NCBI RefSeq assembly: GCF_003533305.1
Contig: NZ_DOEH01000021.1
Coordinates: 1 to 64,000, forward strand
From: Providencia sp.
Lineage (GTDB): Bacteria > Pseudomonadota > Gammaproteobacteria > Enterobacterales > Enterobacteriaceae
DNA: 64,000 nucleotides
Direction of reading: 5' to 3'
Below the pieces are notes generated by a model that did not search any database, was not told the origin of the DNA, and saw only the letters and a list, made by a program, of their open reading frames with translations. This document shows, piece by piece, positions 20,808 to 30,380 of this stretch (its first letter is position 1; each line of letters opens with the position of its first letter). A program made the position numbers and the translations under genes.

Positions 20808-22955
20808 ATGGCTAGTAACCTGATGCCCTCATCAACCACTATTATTCTTCAAGAAAAAAAATTTACTATTTCTACTCTTGCTATCGCACTTGCAATAGCC
20901 GGTTTCAGTAGCGCTCCCTTAGCTCAAAATATAAATAGTGACATCCTACATGTATCCGCACTCCCGCCTAGCACTAAAAGCATTGCAGTTGCTGAACAAG
21001 TTGATGTTATTGATGCTCAAGCGCCTGAATACCAAGCTGCTAGTTCCGCCCTTGATCTATTAAAAGGTCAGCCTGGCGTATTTGTTTCCGGTTCAGGTAG
21101 TACTTATGGCCAAAGTATTCATATGCGAGGATACGATTCACGGGGAGTTAAAATTACCGTTGATAATATCACACAAGATTTTAATTCCGGCTTATACGAT
21201 GCGACCTTTATTGACCCATCTCTAATTAAAAAAGTTTATGTACATAAAGGCGCTTCTTCATTGCATCACGGCGGGGGGGCATTGGCTGGAGTCGTTTCAA
21301 TGAAAACACTAAATGCAGCTGATATTTTGAAACCTGGACAAAATATGGGGGGGCGTGTTTTCAGTGGTATTAACCGTAACGATCACAGCTATTATGCAGG
21401 AGGCACATTATTAGGCCGAACAGACACTGTTGACGCCCTATTTAGTTATACCCAAAGGACAAAACAACTCAGGAGTTCTCCAGAGTTACCTCCTTTTGAT
21501 AATAATGAGAAAATTCACAACTGGATGTTAAAAACGTTGTGGTTTGCCCATCCATCTTATCGCCTTGGGTTACAATTAAAAGAGTATCAGAATCATGGTA
21601 TTAGTTTAAAACAACCAACAGTAATTGATACCAAACAACCTAAGTTTAAAAATACCGCCCATGAAAGAAACAGTCATCAAAAAGATATTTTGATACATCA
21701 GCACTTTACACCCAAAAACAACTTAAATTGGCAAGCAGATTGGGATATTTATTACACCGACCTCGCTTTAAGCCAACTTGATTTAATCAAAGTAAAATCA
21801 ACAAAACAATACGGTACCGAAAAACGTAATCAGTACACTTATGGCACTAAATTCACCAATAGTTTTAATCTTCCTATGCACAGTTGGGTAAGCCATTATA
21901 TTCAAAGTGGATTTGAATATTACCAACAAAAACAAAAGCCAAATGAACATACTATCAGTTATCCGCCAGCTGAATTATCAAATGCATCAGTTTGGCTAGC
22001 AAATGACATCACATTGCATCACTTACCAGTTACTTTTTCAGTAGGCACCCGCTTTACACAATATAAAGCATCCCGTGAAAATTTTGATGAAAATAAGCAC
22101 AATAACTGGTCTTCACGTTTTGCACTTAGTGCAACACCTACTCATTGGCTAAATATTTATTCTTCATATTCAGAGGGTTATCGTACACCTCGTATGGCTG
22201 AGCTCTATAACAACTCAAACCATTTTAAAGCTTTTATTTTTAGCTCAGAGTTTAGACCATCACCTGACTTAAAACCCGAAACTAATAAAACACTAGAAGC
22301 AGGGCTAAAATTTAGTTTTGATGATCTTGCCTTCACTGGAGATTCTTTGCAGTTCGGTACTACTTATTTTAAAACTAAAGCGAAAAACCATATTGCAGTC
22401 GAAGGACGTTACACCAAAGAATACAATTGGACGCAAGGTATCTACCAATGGTTCCCCCGTGAAATATATTTCACCAATATCCCATCAGCCACAATTTATG
22501 GGGTTGATAGTTTTATTCATTATAAAACTTATTGGTTCGATTTAAATATCAGTCATAACAGAACTATTGGTGAAGAAGATGATACTCATTATTCCCTTTC
22601 ATCAGTTCGACCTGAAACTTACCTTGTTAGATTAAATGCACCAATAGCGGCCACTGGATTCAACCTAGGTTGGGTTGGTGAGTTTTCGGCAAAAACAGCA
22701 CTTGAAGGCAATTCAACCTATAAATTAGCGCAGCATAAATCAGATAAAGGCTTAGATCGTTATCACAAAGAAGTCATTCAATACCCAGGATACCAACTAC
22801 ATGATTTTTATGTAAATTATCAAGCAGATCAATTTATTGAAGGGTTGAGTTCAACTTTAGCATTAAAAAATGCCTTTGATACACAATACGTTTCATCAAT
22901 GGGGGTACCACAAGAAGGTAGAAACTTCTATTTCAGTATGAATTATAAGTGGTAA
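20808..22955 (+). CDS. hmuR: TonB-dependent heme receptor
   Basis: Outer-membrane beta-barrel receptor for heme or hemoproteins. It has 715 residues. A long signal region ends near residue 39 (SSAPLAQN). The plug domain carries LKGQPGVFVSGSG and HMRGYDSRGVKITVDNITQ. The region SEGYRTPRMAELYNNSNHF (about residues 460-478) corresponds to the FRAP-type motif of heme receptors, followed by PSPDLKPE as the NPNL-type motif. The protein ends in the aromatic beta-signal FYFSMNYKW. An AAAGGAC ribosome binding site precedes the ATG. The hmuSTUV genes downstream support heme as substrate. Confidence 0.88.
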   Translation: MASNLMPSSTTIILQEKKFTISTLAIALAIAGFSSAPLAQNINSDILHVSALPPSTKSIAVAEQVDVIDAQAPEYQAASSALDLLKGQPGVFVSGSGSTYGQSIHMRGYDSRGVKITVDNITQDFNSGLYDATFIDPSLIKKVYVHKGASSLHHGGGALAGVVSMKTLNAADILKPGQNMGGRVFSGINRNDHSYYAGGTLLGRTDTVDALFSYTQRTKQLRSSPELPPFDNNEKIHNWMLKTLWFAHPSYRLGLQLKEYQNHGISLKQPTVIDTKQPKFKNTAHERNSHQKDILIHQHFTPKNNLNWQADWDIYYTDLALSQLDLIKVKSTKQYGTEKRNQYTYGTKFTNSFNLPMHSWVSHYIQSGFEYYQQKQKPNEHTISYPPAELSNASVWLANDITLHHLPVTFSVGTRFTQYKASRENFDENKHNNWSSRFALSATPTHWLNIYSSYSEGYRTPRMAELYNNSNHFKAFIFSSEFRPSPDLKPETNKTLEAGLKFSFDDLAFTGDSLQFGTTYFKTKAKNHIAVEGRYTKEYNWTQGIYQWFPREIYFTNIPSATIYGVDSFIHYKTYWFDLNISHNRTIGEEDDTHYSLSSVRPETYLVRLNAPIAATGFNLGWVGEFSAKTALEGNSTYKLAQHKSDKGLDRYHKEVIQYPGYQLHDFYVNYQADQFIEGLSSTLALKNAFDTQYVSSMGVPQEGRNFYFSMNYKW

Positions 22956-23167
22956 CCAACAAAATTGCTGACGCGTTGTTATGGATAAGTTGTTATCAAA
23001 AAAGTGATATCAGATGACTACGATAATAAAACAAAAACTTCATCGTCAGTATTTAGCTAATAACCAAGAATATTAAAGGCTTGCAGTACCCTACATTCAT
23101 ACAAGTGTTATTAATACCAAGTAACCTGCAAATTAACAATAACTATATTAATACTAAGGAAATAATA

Positions 23168-24217
23168 GTGAATACAATACTCTTTGAACGCTACCAACAA
23201 GCAAAAAAAGAAAATAAAGGAAAATATACTCGAAATTTGGCAGATCACCTTAATGTTTCTGAGGCAGAAATTTTGCATAGTCGTGTTAGTAAAGATGGTT
23301 CCCAACGATTATCAGCAAACATCCCTGACTTACTCCAAGCACTATCAACGATTGGTGAAGTTAAAGCAATTACACGTAATGAATTCGCCATTAGTCAGCA
23401 AATAGGTCAATACGATAATGCCAAGTTTAGCTCACATGCAGGCTTATTTTTAAACCCTAGAGGATTAGACCTTAGAATGTTTTTTGCACAATGGGATAGT
23501 GTATTTGCATTAAATGAAAATATTAGTAATGGAGAACATCACAGCATTCAGTTTTTCGATAAACACGGAGATGCACTACATAAAGTCTATGCAACTGAAC
23601 ACACTGATATGTCTGCATGGAATGCGCTGATCAAACAGTATGCTACAGAGCATAATCCTGAATTAATAATTAACAAAGTACAACCATTCTCAGAACAGCC
23701 TATTAATGAAGCATTAGCGCAACAACTCGAACAACAATGGCGTAGCATGACCGACGTTCACCAATTTTTTATTTTGTTGAAAAATAACAATCTAAGTCGC
23801 CAACAAGTCTTTCGTGCGGTCAGTGATGAGCTTGCTTGGCAAGTTCCAATCAATTCACTTTCTCAATTACTATCAATTGCTCATGAGCAACAAAATGAAA
23901 TTATGCTTTTTGTTGGCAACCGTGGTTGTGTGCAAATATTTACCGGTTTAATTGAACGTTTATCCCCTCTTTTTGAAGAAGACTCCGGTATCAACTGGCT
24001 GAATGTTTTCAACTCAAATTTCACCTTACATATGATCGAAAATGGTGTAACCGAATGTTGGGTAACCCAAAAACCCACTCAAGATGGTTTTGTAACCAGC
24101 TTAGAAGTTTTTGATAGAAATGGTAATCAAATCATACAAATGTATGGCCAGCGTACCGAAGGTGAGCCTGAACAAAAAATATGGCGCGATCAAATTCTCT
24201 CATTACCGAAAATTTAA
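23168..24217 (+). CDS. hmuS: Heme-trafficking/degrading factor HmuS (HemS/ChuS family)
   Basis: Cytoplasmic heme-binding protein that handles or degrades imported heme. I choose the GTG at 23168, which has an AAGGA site 7 bases before it and gives 349 residues, close to the usual 345 or so. The upstream in-frame start has no ribosome binding site. It shows the family's two-repeat structure: the N-terminal repeat (about 10-175) begins RYQQAKKEN, and the second begins about 195. The axial-ligand region near NGEHHSIQFFD is present. Confidence 0.88.
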   Translation: MNTILFERYQQAKKENKGKYTRNLADHLNVSEAEILHSRVSKDGSQRLSANIPDLLQALSTIGEVKAITRNEFAISQQIGQYDNAKFSSHAGLFLNPRGLDLRMFFAQWDSVFALNENISNGEHHSIQFFDKHGDALHKVYATEHTDMSAWNALIKQYATEHNPELIINKVQPFSEQPINEALAQQLEQQWRSMTDVHQFFILLKNNNLSRQQVFRAVSDELAWQVPINSLSQLLSIAHEQQNEIMLFVGNRGCVQIFTGLIERLSPLFEEDSGINWLNVFNSNFTLHMIENGVTECWVTQKPTQDGFVTSLEVFDRNGNQIIQMYGQRTEGEPEQKIWRDQILSLPKI

Positions 24218-24234
24218 TTAATTAGGTAAATAAT

Positions 24235-25068
24235 ATGAAAAAATGGCTTTTAATGGTAGGGATCATGGTAGTCATCACGATAACAACACTGAATGCACAA
24301 GCATCAGACCGTATTGTTACTTTGGGTGGTGATGTGACTGAAATTGTGTTTGCCTTAGGTTCTGGCTCTCAAGTCGTGGCTCGTGACAGCACCAGCCGAC
24401 ATCCTGAAGCTGCATTCAAGCTACCGGACGTTGGTTACATGAGAATGCTTAACGCTGAAGGTGTGCTCTCTATGCATCCTACTTTAGTGATCGCCAGTGC
24501 TCTCGCTAAACCATCAATGGCATTATCACAAATTGAAAAAAATGGTGTACGAGTAATCAAAGTTACTGGTGTCCCTACCTTAAAAGCCATTCCTGACAAA
24601 ATTTCAACAATAGCCTCTGCGCTTGGTAAAACTGAGCAAGGAAAAGAGCTAATACAACGTTTTAACCAAGAACTTAGCAAGGTAAATACCACTAGTATTA
24701 ATAAAAAAATCATGTTCATTATGAGTCATAGCGGCGTTTTACCTCTTGCGGCAGGAAAACAAACCGCAGCTGACAGTATGATCCTCGCTCTTGGCGCACA
24801 AAATGCATTAAGCGAGTTTAACCATTATCGCCCTCTTTCACCTGAAGGGGTAATAGCAAGTCAACCTGACTTAATTATTGTTGGTAAAGAGAGCATTAAA
24901 TCACTGGGTGGAATAGATAAAATTTGGTTGTTACCCGGTATGGCAATGACAACCGCAGCTAAAAATAAAGCCTTATTGGTAGTCGATGATATGGGCATGC
25001 TCAGCTTTAGTTTAGGCACACCCGCCGTCATGAATCAGATACGTGAAGCGTTAGAGAAATTGCCATGA
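24235..25068 (+). CDS. hmuT: Periplasmic heme-binding protein HmuT
   Basis: Substrate-binding protein of the heme ABC importer. It has 277 residues. A signal peptide ends near residue 24 (NAQA-SDR). The start of the mature protein, DRIVTLGGDVTEIVFALG, is typical of the cluster A-II binding proteins, as is LPDVGYMRMLNAEGVLS. The stop overlaps the hmuU start by 4 bases. Confidence 0.92.
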   Translation: MKKWLLMVGIMVVITITTLNAQASDRIVTLGGDVTEIVFALGSGSQVVARDSTSRHPEAAFKLPDVGYMRMLNAEGVLSMHPTLVIASALAKPSMALSQIEKNGVRVIKVTGVPTLKAIPDKISTIASALGKTEQGKELIQRFNQELSKVNTTSINKKIMFIMSHSGVLPLAAGKQTAADSMILALGAQNALSEFNHYRPLSPEGVIASQPDLIIVGKESIKSLGGIDKIWLLPGMAMTTAAKNKALLVVDDMGMLSFSLGTPAVMNQIREALEKLP

Positions 25069-26066
25069 ATCTAACTAAATACCCTATTCGAAGTGTTATT
25101 GCGATGCTATTCGCTCTTATCGGGATTGTGATAATAGTTTCTAATACTGGCGCAATGGATCTCTCGTTTAAAGTTTTGTGGTCGCGCCCTATTAGCGATC
25201 CGCTATGGCAAATTTGGCTCAATATCCGACTACCTCGTATTGTATTAGCCATTCTTGTTGGGCTCGCCCTCGCCGTATCGGGCACGATAATGCAAGGGCT
25301 ATTTCGTAATTCACTCGCAGATCCGAGCTTACTCGGCATCAGTAGTGGTGCCGCATTTAGTGTCGCTATATTTATAGTATTTTCCATTTCGCTACCCGAT
25401 ACATTACAAAACTACGGCTACATAGGTGCCGCTTTCATCGGAAGCTTATTCGTTTCAATACTAATTTTCAGCTTGAACCGTTATTCCAATGGAAATTTAA
25501 CAACGTTATTACTTGCTGGAATTGCCATCAATGCTTTAGCTATGTCATTAATTGGCGTGCTAAGTTATATCAGTGATGATCAGCAATTACGGACATTTAG
25601 CCTTTGGATGATGGGAACCTTAGTTAATGGAGATTGGTCACTAATTACTGTCGCCGCCACCGTTATTTTATTGACTTGTTTTATTTGCCTCTGGCAGAGC
25701 AACAAACTCAATATCCTTCAATTGGGTGATGAAGATGCTCATTATTTAGGCCTAAACGTTGCACAAACTAAATTTATTTTATTGTTTTTAAGTGCATTGC
25801 TTATTGGTTGTGCTGTTGCCATGAGTGGTGTTATTGGCTTTATCGGATTGGTCATACCTCACTTGGTCCGTATGACGTTAGGCGCTGACCACAGATGGTT
25901 AATCGTGGGCTCTGCACTCGCAGGTGCCATTTTATTATTAATGGCGGACACTCTAGCCCGAACATTAGTCACGCCAGCTGAAATTCCTGTTGGACTCATT
26001 ACTGGGTTGATTGGCGCACCTTACTTTTTATGGCTAATCTTACGTAAAGCAAATAGGAGGCATTAA
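25065..26066 (+). CDS. hmuU: Heme ABC transporter permease HmuU
   Basis: FecCD/BtuC-type permease with about ten transmembrane helices. It has 333 residues. Family landmarks: [20 protein letters not shown] (written here as IRLPR...), [18 protein letters not shown] near 80-97 and [15 protein letters not shown], which holds the coupling-helix glycine. Shares the ATGA overlap with hmuT and has a 4-base gap to hmuV. Confidence 0.93.
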   Translation: MNLTKYPIRSVIAMLFALIGIVIIVSNTGAMDLSFKVLWSRPISDPLWQIWLNIRLPRIVLAILVGLALAVSGTIMQGLFRNSLADPSLLGISSGAAFSVAIFIVFSISLPDTLQNYGYIGAAFIGSLFVSILIFSLNRYSNGNLTTLLLAGIAINALAMSLIGVLSYISDDQQLRTFSLWMMGTLVNGDWSLITVAATVILLTCFICLWQSNKLNILQLGDEDAHYLGLNVAQTKFILLFLSALLIGCAVAMSGVIGFIGLVIPHLVRMTLGADHRWLIVGSALAGAILLLMADTLARTLVTPAEIPVGLITGLIGAPYFLWLILRKANRRH

Positions 26067-26070
26067 CTTC

Positions 26071-26892
26071 ATGTCGTTAATTCAACAAGCTATTATTAAA
26101 ACTCAGCGACATACCTCCCACCTGTTAGAAGCACACAACCTTAGTTACAAAATCAATAATAAGCTATTAATTGATGATATTAGCTTCACCCTTGGCACCC
26201 ATGAAATAGTCGCCATTATCGGCCCCAATGGCGCAGGAAAATCTAGCTTACTAAAACTATTGACCGGCTTTGTGACACCAACCACTGGTGAATGCTTACT
26301 TGATGGATATTCTTTATTAGATTGGCAAGTAAATAAATTAGCTCAAAAGCGTGCCGTCATGAAGCAACATAGCCATATCGCATTTGATTTCACTGTTGAA
26401 GATATTATTTCAATGGGAAGAATTCCTCATGGCACACTAAATAAACAGCAAGCGATTGAAGAATCGATGCAACAAACGGATTGTACCCATTTACGCTATT
26501 GCGAATACCGCCAACTTTCAGGTGGAGAGCAGCAACGAGTACAACTCACCCGTTCACTTGCACAGATTTGGCAGCCAGTTAATGTGCCTGTTTGCTTATT
26601 TCTTGACGAACCCACTTCTGCATTAGATCTTCATCACCAACAGCATACATTGCGGCTATTACGTCGATTAACTCGTGAACGCCCTTTAGGTGTATGTTGT
26701 GTTTTACATGATCTCAATCTAGCAGCGCTTTACGCTGATCGGGTATATATACTGCACCAAGGTAAAAAAGTCAGTGAAGGTAGCGTATCTAGCGTTTTAA
26801 CCACTGAAAATTTAACACGCTGGTATAAAGCCGACTTAACGGTTATTCCACACCCTGAAACTTTAAAGCCTCATATTTGTTTACGCCAATAA
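26071..26892 (+). CDS. hmuV: Heme ABC transporter ATPase HmuV
   Basis: Cytoplasmic ATPase of the heme importer. It has 273 residues. Walker [10 protein letters not shown] is near 51-59, signature [13 protein letters not shown] near 149-161, and Walker [16 protein letters not shown] follows. The ribosome binding site AGGAGG precedes hmuV within the end of hmuU. The first ATG (26071) gives an N-terminal extension of about 15 residues relative to related proteins, so a start a few codons later is possible. Confidence 0.92.
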   Translation: MSLIQQAIIKTQRHTSHLLEAHNLSYKINNKLLIDDISFTLGTHEIVAIIGPNGAGKSSLLKLLTGFVTPTTGECLLDGYSLLDWQVNKLAQKRAVMKQHSHIAFDFTVEDIISMGRIPHGTLNKQQAIEESMQQTDCTHLRYCEYRQLSGGEQQRVQLTRSLAQIWQPVNVPVCLFLDEPTSALDLHHQQHTLRLLRRLTRERPLGVCCVLHDLNLAALYADRVYILHQGKKVSEGSVSSVLTTENLTRWYKADLTVIPHPETLKPHICLRQ

Positions 26893-26933
26893 ATGCGTTT
26901 TTTGATTATCTGAATAATATCATTCATCTCTAC

Positions 26934-26972
26934 GCACTATACATTGATTAAATAGCAATCAATGTATAGTGC
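26934..26972. repeat. Perfect 16-bp inverted repeat
   Basis: Arms GCACTATACATTGATT (26934-26949) and its exact reverse complement (26957-26972) are separated by 7 bases. It sits 42 bases after the hmuV stop. There is no T run on the plus strand, so a classical terminator is doubtful, but an end-of-operon RNA hairpin that protects the mRNA is plausible. Confidence 0.8.
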
Positions 26973-27350
26973 AATTGGTGTATAACTCTCAAAATCTAAC
27001 CAGTACTAATACTATCAATAATTAATCACTCTGTTTAAATCTATTATTATTAACTATTACACCACTTAATTGATTATTTTCAGCATTTAACTTCAAATCA
27101 CTCATTTCGGAATTTCCTGTTGATTATTGTTATTTCCGCCACTTCATATCAAATTTAAGTTAAATTAATTTTTCAATAGTTTACTTGGTTAATAAAATCG
27201 AACAGCTTCAACAATATATTTGAATATTATTTAAATTGATAAAATTATTAATAAATTCATCATGAGATATTAGGTTAATACATTGATTTTAATGAACTTT
27301 AAACATTCATCACTGTATGTTTAAATTGTCTGTTTTTTTAAAACCTATCG

Positions 27351-27394
27351 TAACAATAGTTATTCTCACTAAAAAACCGCACGTTTAGCCTATC
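27351..27394 (+). promoter_or_regulatory. Fur-like site and marbox-like site upstream of aarP-like gene
   Basis: TAACAATAGTTATTCTCACTAA at 27351-27372 closely resembles the site before hemP (about 19 of 22 bases by eye). Immediately after, ACCGCACGTTTAGCCTATC (27376-27394) resembles the marbox pattern bound by MarA/SoxS/Rob proteins (GCAC core). Autoregulation through such a box is known for the MarA group; iron control is only suggested. Confidence 0.4.
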
Positions 27395-27486
27395 GATATA
27401 TCGGAAAAACAGGAAGAATAGACCCTAATTTCCAGAGCTATTATTAGTAATTAATGAACAATAACCTACGATAGTAGGAGGTAAAT

Positions 27487-27852
27487 ATGTCAGAAAGTGT
27501 AGTCAACGAGATTATTAAATGGCTAGAAAGCCAGTTGCAGCGCAATGAAGGCATCAAAATTGATACGATAGCCGACAAAAGCGGATATTCAAAATGGCAT
27601 TTGCAGCGTGTTTTCAAAGAGATGAAAGGATGCACGCTAGGTGAATATGTTCGTAAACGTCGTTTATTAGAAGCAGCTAAATCCTTACGTGAAGGCAATT
27701 TGCCTATCCTTGATATTGCATTGCAATACGGTTTTAGCTCTCAAGCAACTTTTACGCGGATCTTCAAAAAACATTTTGATACAACACCTGCAAAATTTCG
27801 CCAAATAGGTGAAATGCCTGAGTGTAAAGCGTTTATGACCTGTAGCTGCTAA
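27487..27852 (+). CDS. aarP: MarA/SoxS/RamA-type AraC-family activator (AarP/PqrA-like)
   Basis: Short AraC-family transcription factor of 121 residues made of two helix-turn-helix motifs only, with no ligand domain. The first HTH region carries GYSKWHLQRVFKE (about 33-45) and the second ALQYGFSSQATFTRIFKKHF (about 79-98). The nearest relatives I recall are PqrA of Proteus and AarP of Providencia stuartii, which activate multidrug and aminoglycoside resistance genes. The marbox-like site upstream suggests autoregulation. The name is by resemblance and not proven. A terminator follows. Confidence 0.75.
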   Translation: MSESVVNEIIKWLESQLQRNEGIKIDTIADKSGYSKWHLQRVFKEMKGCTLGEYVRKRRLLEAAKSLREGNLPILDIALQYGFSSQATFTRIFKKHFDTTPAKFRQIGEMPECKAFMTCSC

Positions 27853-27929
27853 TCACCAAGTAAATTGAATTGTAAGAATACCATTCCTTCCTATTAGTTT
27901 TTTATTTTCAAATATTGAAGTCTATGTCT

Positions 27930-27955
27930 GAGCCGATTAAATCGGCTCTTTTTTT
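27930..27955 (+). terminator. Terminator after aarP-like gene
   Basis: Stem GAGCCGAT / ATCGGCTC (27930-27937, 27941-27948) with a 3-base loop and seven T. It lies between convergent aarP-like and lplA, close to the lplA stop. Confidence 0.85.
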
Positions 27956-28970
27956 AGCTCAGTTCATGAACTAACCAGTGTTCTAAATCCGCTAATTGTT
28001 CAGCTAAATCTGGCCACTGCTGAGTCATTTGTTGAATTAATGTTCTAATAGTATTAGCTTGGTAAACTCGACCTGTAAGCTGGTTACTCATCCACTCAAG
28101 TGGTGATGGGTCTAGACTATCAGTATAAAATTGGCAACGGGTGATAATCCCTTTTTCAATATCAAAGTGAAACTCAATACCACCCCATGAAAAACGTGTA
28201 TCTGAATAATGAGAAAATGCAGGAGCTTGCCCAAAATTCCATTCCCAGCTACTTTGCTTGGCAAAAGTTTCTGCAAAATTAGGTAGGTCAGGCAATTTGT
28301 CAGGTGAAATATATTCAGCGACAACTGTTTCACCGTAATGACTGAAAAAACTATTAATTATGCCTTCGCACACTTTTTCATGACTGATATCCGATACCAG
28401 TTCGCATAGGTTAGCAACTCTAGAGCGAACAGAAGTGATCCCTTTAGCCTGTAACTTTTTCGGATCTGGGTTCAAATAGTTAGCCAGTCGATTTAAATCG
28501 GTATTAATGAGTAACGTGCCATGATGAAAACCTCTATCACGAGTTTCCCTATATGCTGATCCCGATATTTTTCTGGGCCCATTGTCGGTATTTAAAACTA
28601 AGTCATTTCGACCTGAAACCTGAGCATCAATTCCAACTTGAGCTAATCCGTTTACAATAATTTGTGTAGAAATAGTTTTATCGTATTCAGGTTTTCCTGC
28701 CATAAAAGTAAAGCAGGTATTACCCAAATCTTGAAATACAGCGCCACCGCCACTACTTCGGCGTGCCAGACGCACATTATCTTCTTCCATACGGCGTGTA
28801 TTACATTCTTTCCAAGGGTTTTGCGCGCGACCAATAACCACGGTATCCGCATTACGCCATAAGAACATCACTCGTTGGTCTGCAGACATTTGACGAAAAA
28901 TAGTTTCTTCAACCGCAAGGTTAAACCAAGGATCGAAGGATTCTGAGATGAGTAAACGTAACGTTGACAT
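27954..28970 (-). CDS. lplA: Lipoate-protein ligase A
   Basis: Activates lipoate with ATP and attaches it to lipoyl domains of 2-oxo-acid dehydrogenases and the glycine cleavage H protein. It has 338 residues, the E. coli length. The catalytic domain carries [21 protein letters not shown] (written in parts: [10 protein letters not shown] near 70-79) and the lysine motif [12 protein letters not shown] near 131-142. A C-terminal accessory domain follows residue 250. In this window it lies beside nlpC and not at its E. coli location. Confidence 0.93.
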   Translation of the reverse strand: MSTLRLLISESFDPWFNLAVEETIFRQMSADQRVMFLWRNADTVVIGRAQNPWKECNTRRMEEDNVRLARRSSGGGAVFQDLGNTCFTFMAGKPEYDKTISTQIIVNGLAQVGIDAQVSGRNDLVLNTDNGPRKISGSAYRETRDRGFHHGTLLINTDLNRLANYLNPDPKKLQAKGITSVRSRVANLCELVSDISHEKVCEGIINSFFSHYGETVVAEYISPDKLPDLPNFAETFAKQSSWEWNFGQAPAFSHYSDTRFSWGGIEFHFDIEKGIITRCQFYTDSLDPSPLEWMSNQLTGRVYQANTIRTLIQQMTQQWPDLAEQLADLEHWLVHELS

Positions 28971-29044
28971 TAGGCTATCCTAGAAACAAAATTTACGTCT
29001 AAGATAGCATAATCATTGAAGAAATAATGGTGAAAACACAGAAA

Positions 29045-29533
29045 TTAGATACGTCTTGCTTGCCAAAACACTTTTCGCCAATAGACATTTTCGAGTGATG
29101 AACGAATAACACCTTTACTAGTTGATGCATGAATAAATGTATTATCTGTATCGTAAATACCAACATGCAGGCCATTTTCACCTGAACCGGTTTTGAAAAA
29201 AACTAAATCTCCAGGCATTAAATCTGATTTTTCTATTCGAGTACCAAGCTGAGTTTGATCAACTGTAGTTCGCGGTAATTGAATGGCGAAGCGATCATTA
29301 AAAGTACGATAGACAAAACCCGAGCAATCCACACCGTTTTGGCTCATTCCACCATAATGGTAAGGTGTGCCATACCATTGTTGTAACTGATCTTTTAACT
29401 GCGCTATCGTCATAATTGGATCAGAGAGCTGTGTTTTTAAAGGGGGCGCAGGCGTTCGTTTAACTGATGTTGATGAACATCCGATTAGCACCAAACAAAG
29501 CAGCAATGGAAGGTGTTGTATTTTCATTATCAT
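29045..29533 (-). CDS. nlpC: NlpC/P60 family lipoprotein
   Basis: Probable outer-membrane-anchored peptidoglycan endopeptidase. The ATG at 29533 gives 162 residues with an AGGG site before it; an ATG two codons later is nearly as good. The lipobox is LIGC (Cys about residue 19). The NlpC/P60 domain has the catalytic Cys in NGVDCSGFVYRTF, the His in NGLHVGIYDT and a following His in TFIHAS. In E. coli nlpC follows btuD; here the arn operon separates them. Confidence 0.92.
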   Translation of the reverse strand: MIMKIQHLPLLLCLVLIGCSSTSVKRTPAPPLKTQLSDPIMTIAQLKDQLQQWYGTPYHYGGMSQNGVDCSGFVYRTFNDRFAIQLPRTTVDQTQLGTRIEKSDLMPGDLVFFKTGSGENGLHVGIYDTDNTFIHASTSKGVIRSSLENVYWRKVFWQARRI

Positions 29534-29628
29534 AGCGCACCCTAACAAGTTACAGTTAAAACATATGCTTAATCTAACATCATAATGAGCAATGCATGAA
29601 AAATATACAATTAATCGATAAATGCATC

Positions 29629-30036
29629 TTACTTAATATTTTTTGTTTGCTGAACTGTCGGACGGCTAATGAGCCATACCCCAAGCAAAATGAATCCAAT
29701 TCCGGCTGCTTTAAGCCATGTCGCAGGTTCATTAAACCAAGGTAATACTACTGCCAGAATATAAACAAAAACATAACTCAGGCTAATTAGCGGATAGGCT
29801 TTATTTAGTGCAATAAATTTAAGTGCAAATAACCAACATAGCATCGATAAGGCATAGCATACTAAACCAACAAAAATAATGCTTAAGCTCACTGTATTTG
29901 CCAGAAGCCAATCAATTTGCAACCAATGCCAACCTAATGCGAACGAAGGCAGTTCCATCACACCCGCTTTGAGACTCAATTGAGCGATTGTCACTAAAAT
30001 CGCACTACCCAATACCCATAAGTAGCCTTTATTCAT
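29629..30036 (-). CDS. arnF: Undecaprenyl-phosphate-aminoarabinose flippase subunit ArnF
   Basis: Small EmrE-like membrane protein that with ArnE moves undecaprenyl-phosphate-L-Ara4N across the inner membrane. The ATG at 30036 overlaps the arnE stop (ATGA) and gives 135 residues with four hydrophobic helices. The conserved [17 protein letters not shown] segment is present. Last gene of the arn operon. Confidence 0.9.
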   Translation of the reverse strand: MNKGYLWVLGSAILVTIAQLSLKAGVMELPSFALGWHWLQIDWLLANTVSLSIIFVGLVCYALSMLCWLFALKFIALNKAYPLISLSYVFVYILAVVLPWFNEPATWLKAAGIGFILLGVWLISRPTVQQTKNIK

Positions 30037-30380
30037 ATACTGATACTCATTAGCAAAATGCCAAACATAATTGAAATAACACCTAACCAATGTTTAAACC
30101 CAGTTTGTTCATGATAAACAAACTGGCCAATCAATGTAACCAACACAAAATTGATACTTAGCATGGGATAAGCAATACTTAATGGCATACTTTCTAACAG
30201 TTTTAACCAAAAAAGCATCCCTAGCCCAAGCATCAATACCGCTAGCACCAACCAACGAATGGCTGATGCTGCTTTATTAGTGTTATCACCTTGCCAACAA
30301 ACCACGGCTTGCTTTTGTGCAATTTGCCCGACACAGGTTAATACACTAACGAATAATAAAAGCGATAATTGCGTAATCAT
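30033..30380 (-). CDS. arnE: Undecaprenyl-phosphate-aminoarabinose flippase subunit ArnE
   Basis: Partner of ArnF in the flippase. It has 115 residues and four hydrophobic helices, with the SMR-like motif [20 protein letters not shown] near 65-84. ATGA overlaps with both neighbours show tight coupling. Confidence 0.9.
   Translation of the reverse strand: MITQLSLLLFVSVLTCVGQIAQKQAVVCWQGDNTNKAASAIRWLVLAVLMLGLGMLFWLKLLESMPLSIAYPMLSINFVLVTLIGQFVYHEQTGFKHWLGVISIMFGILLMSISI

Larger units (their letters stand above)
26893..27486. other. Intergenic region hmuV to aarP-like gene
   Basis: 594 bases, very AT-rich and without a supported gene. It holds a perfect inverted repeat (26934-26972), a Fur-box-like stretch (27351-27372) and a marbox-like stretch (27376-27394), listed separately. 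A GGAGG ribosome binding site lies 7 bases before the ATG at 27487. Confidence 0.5.
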
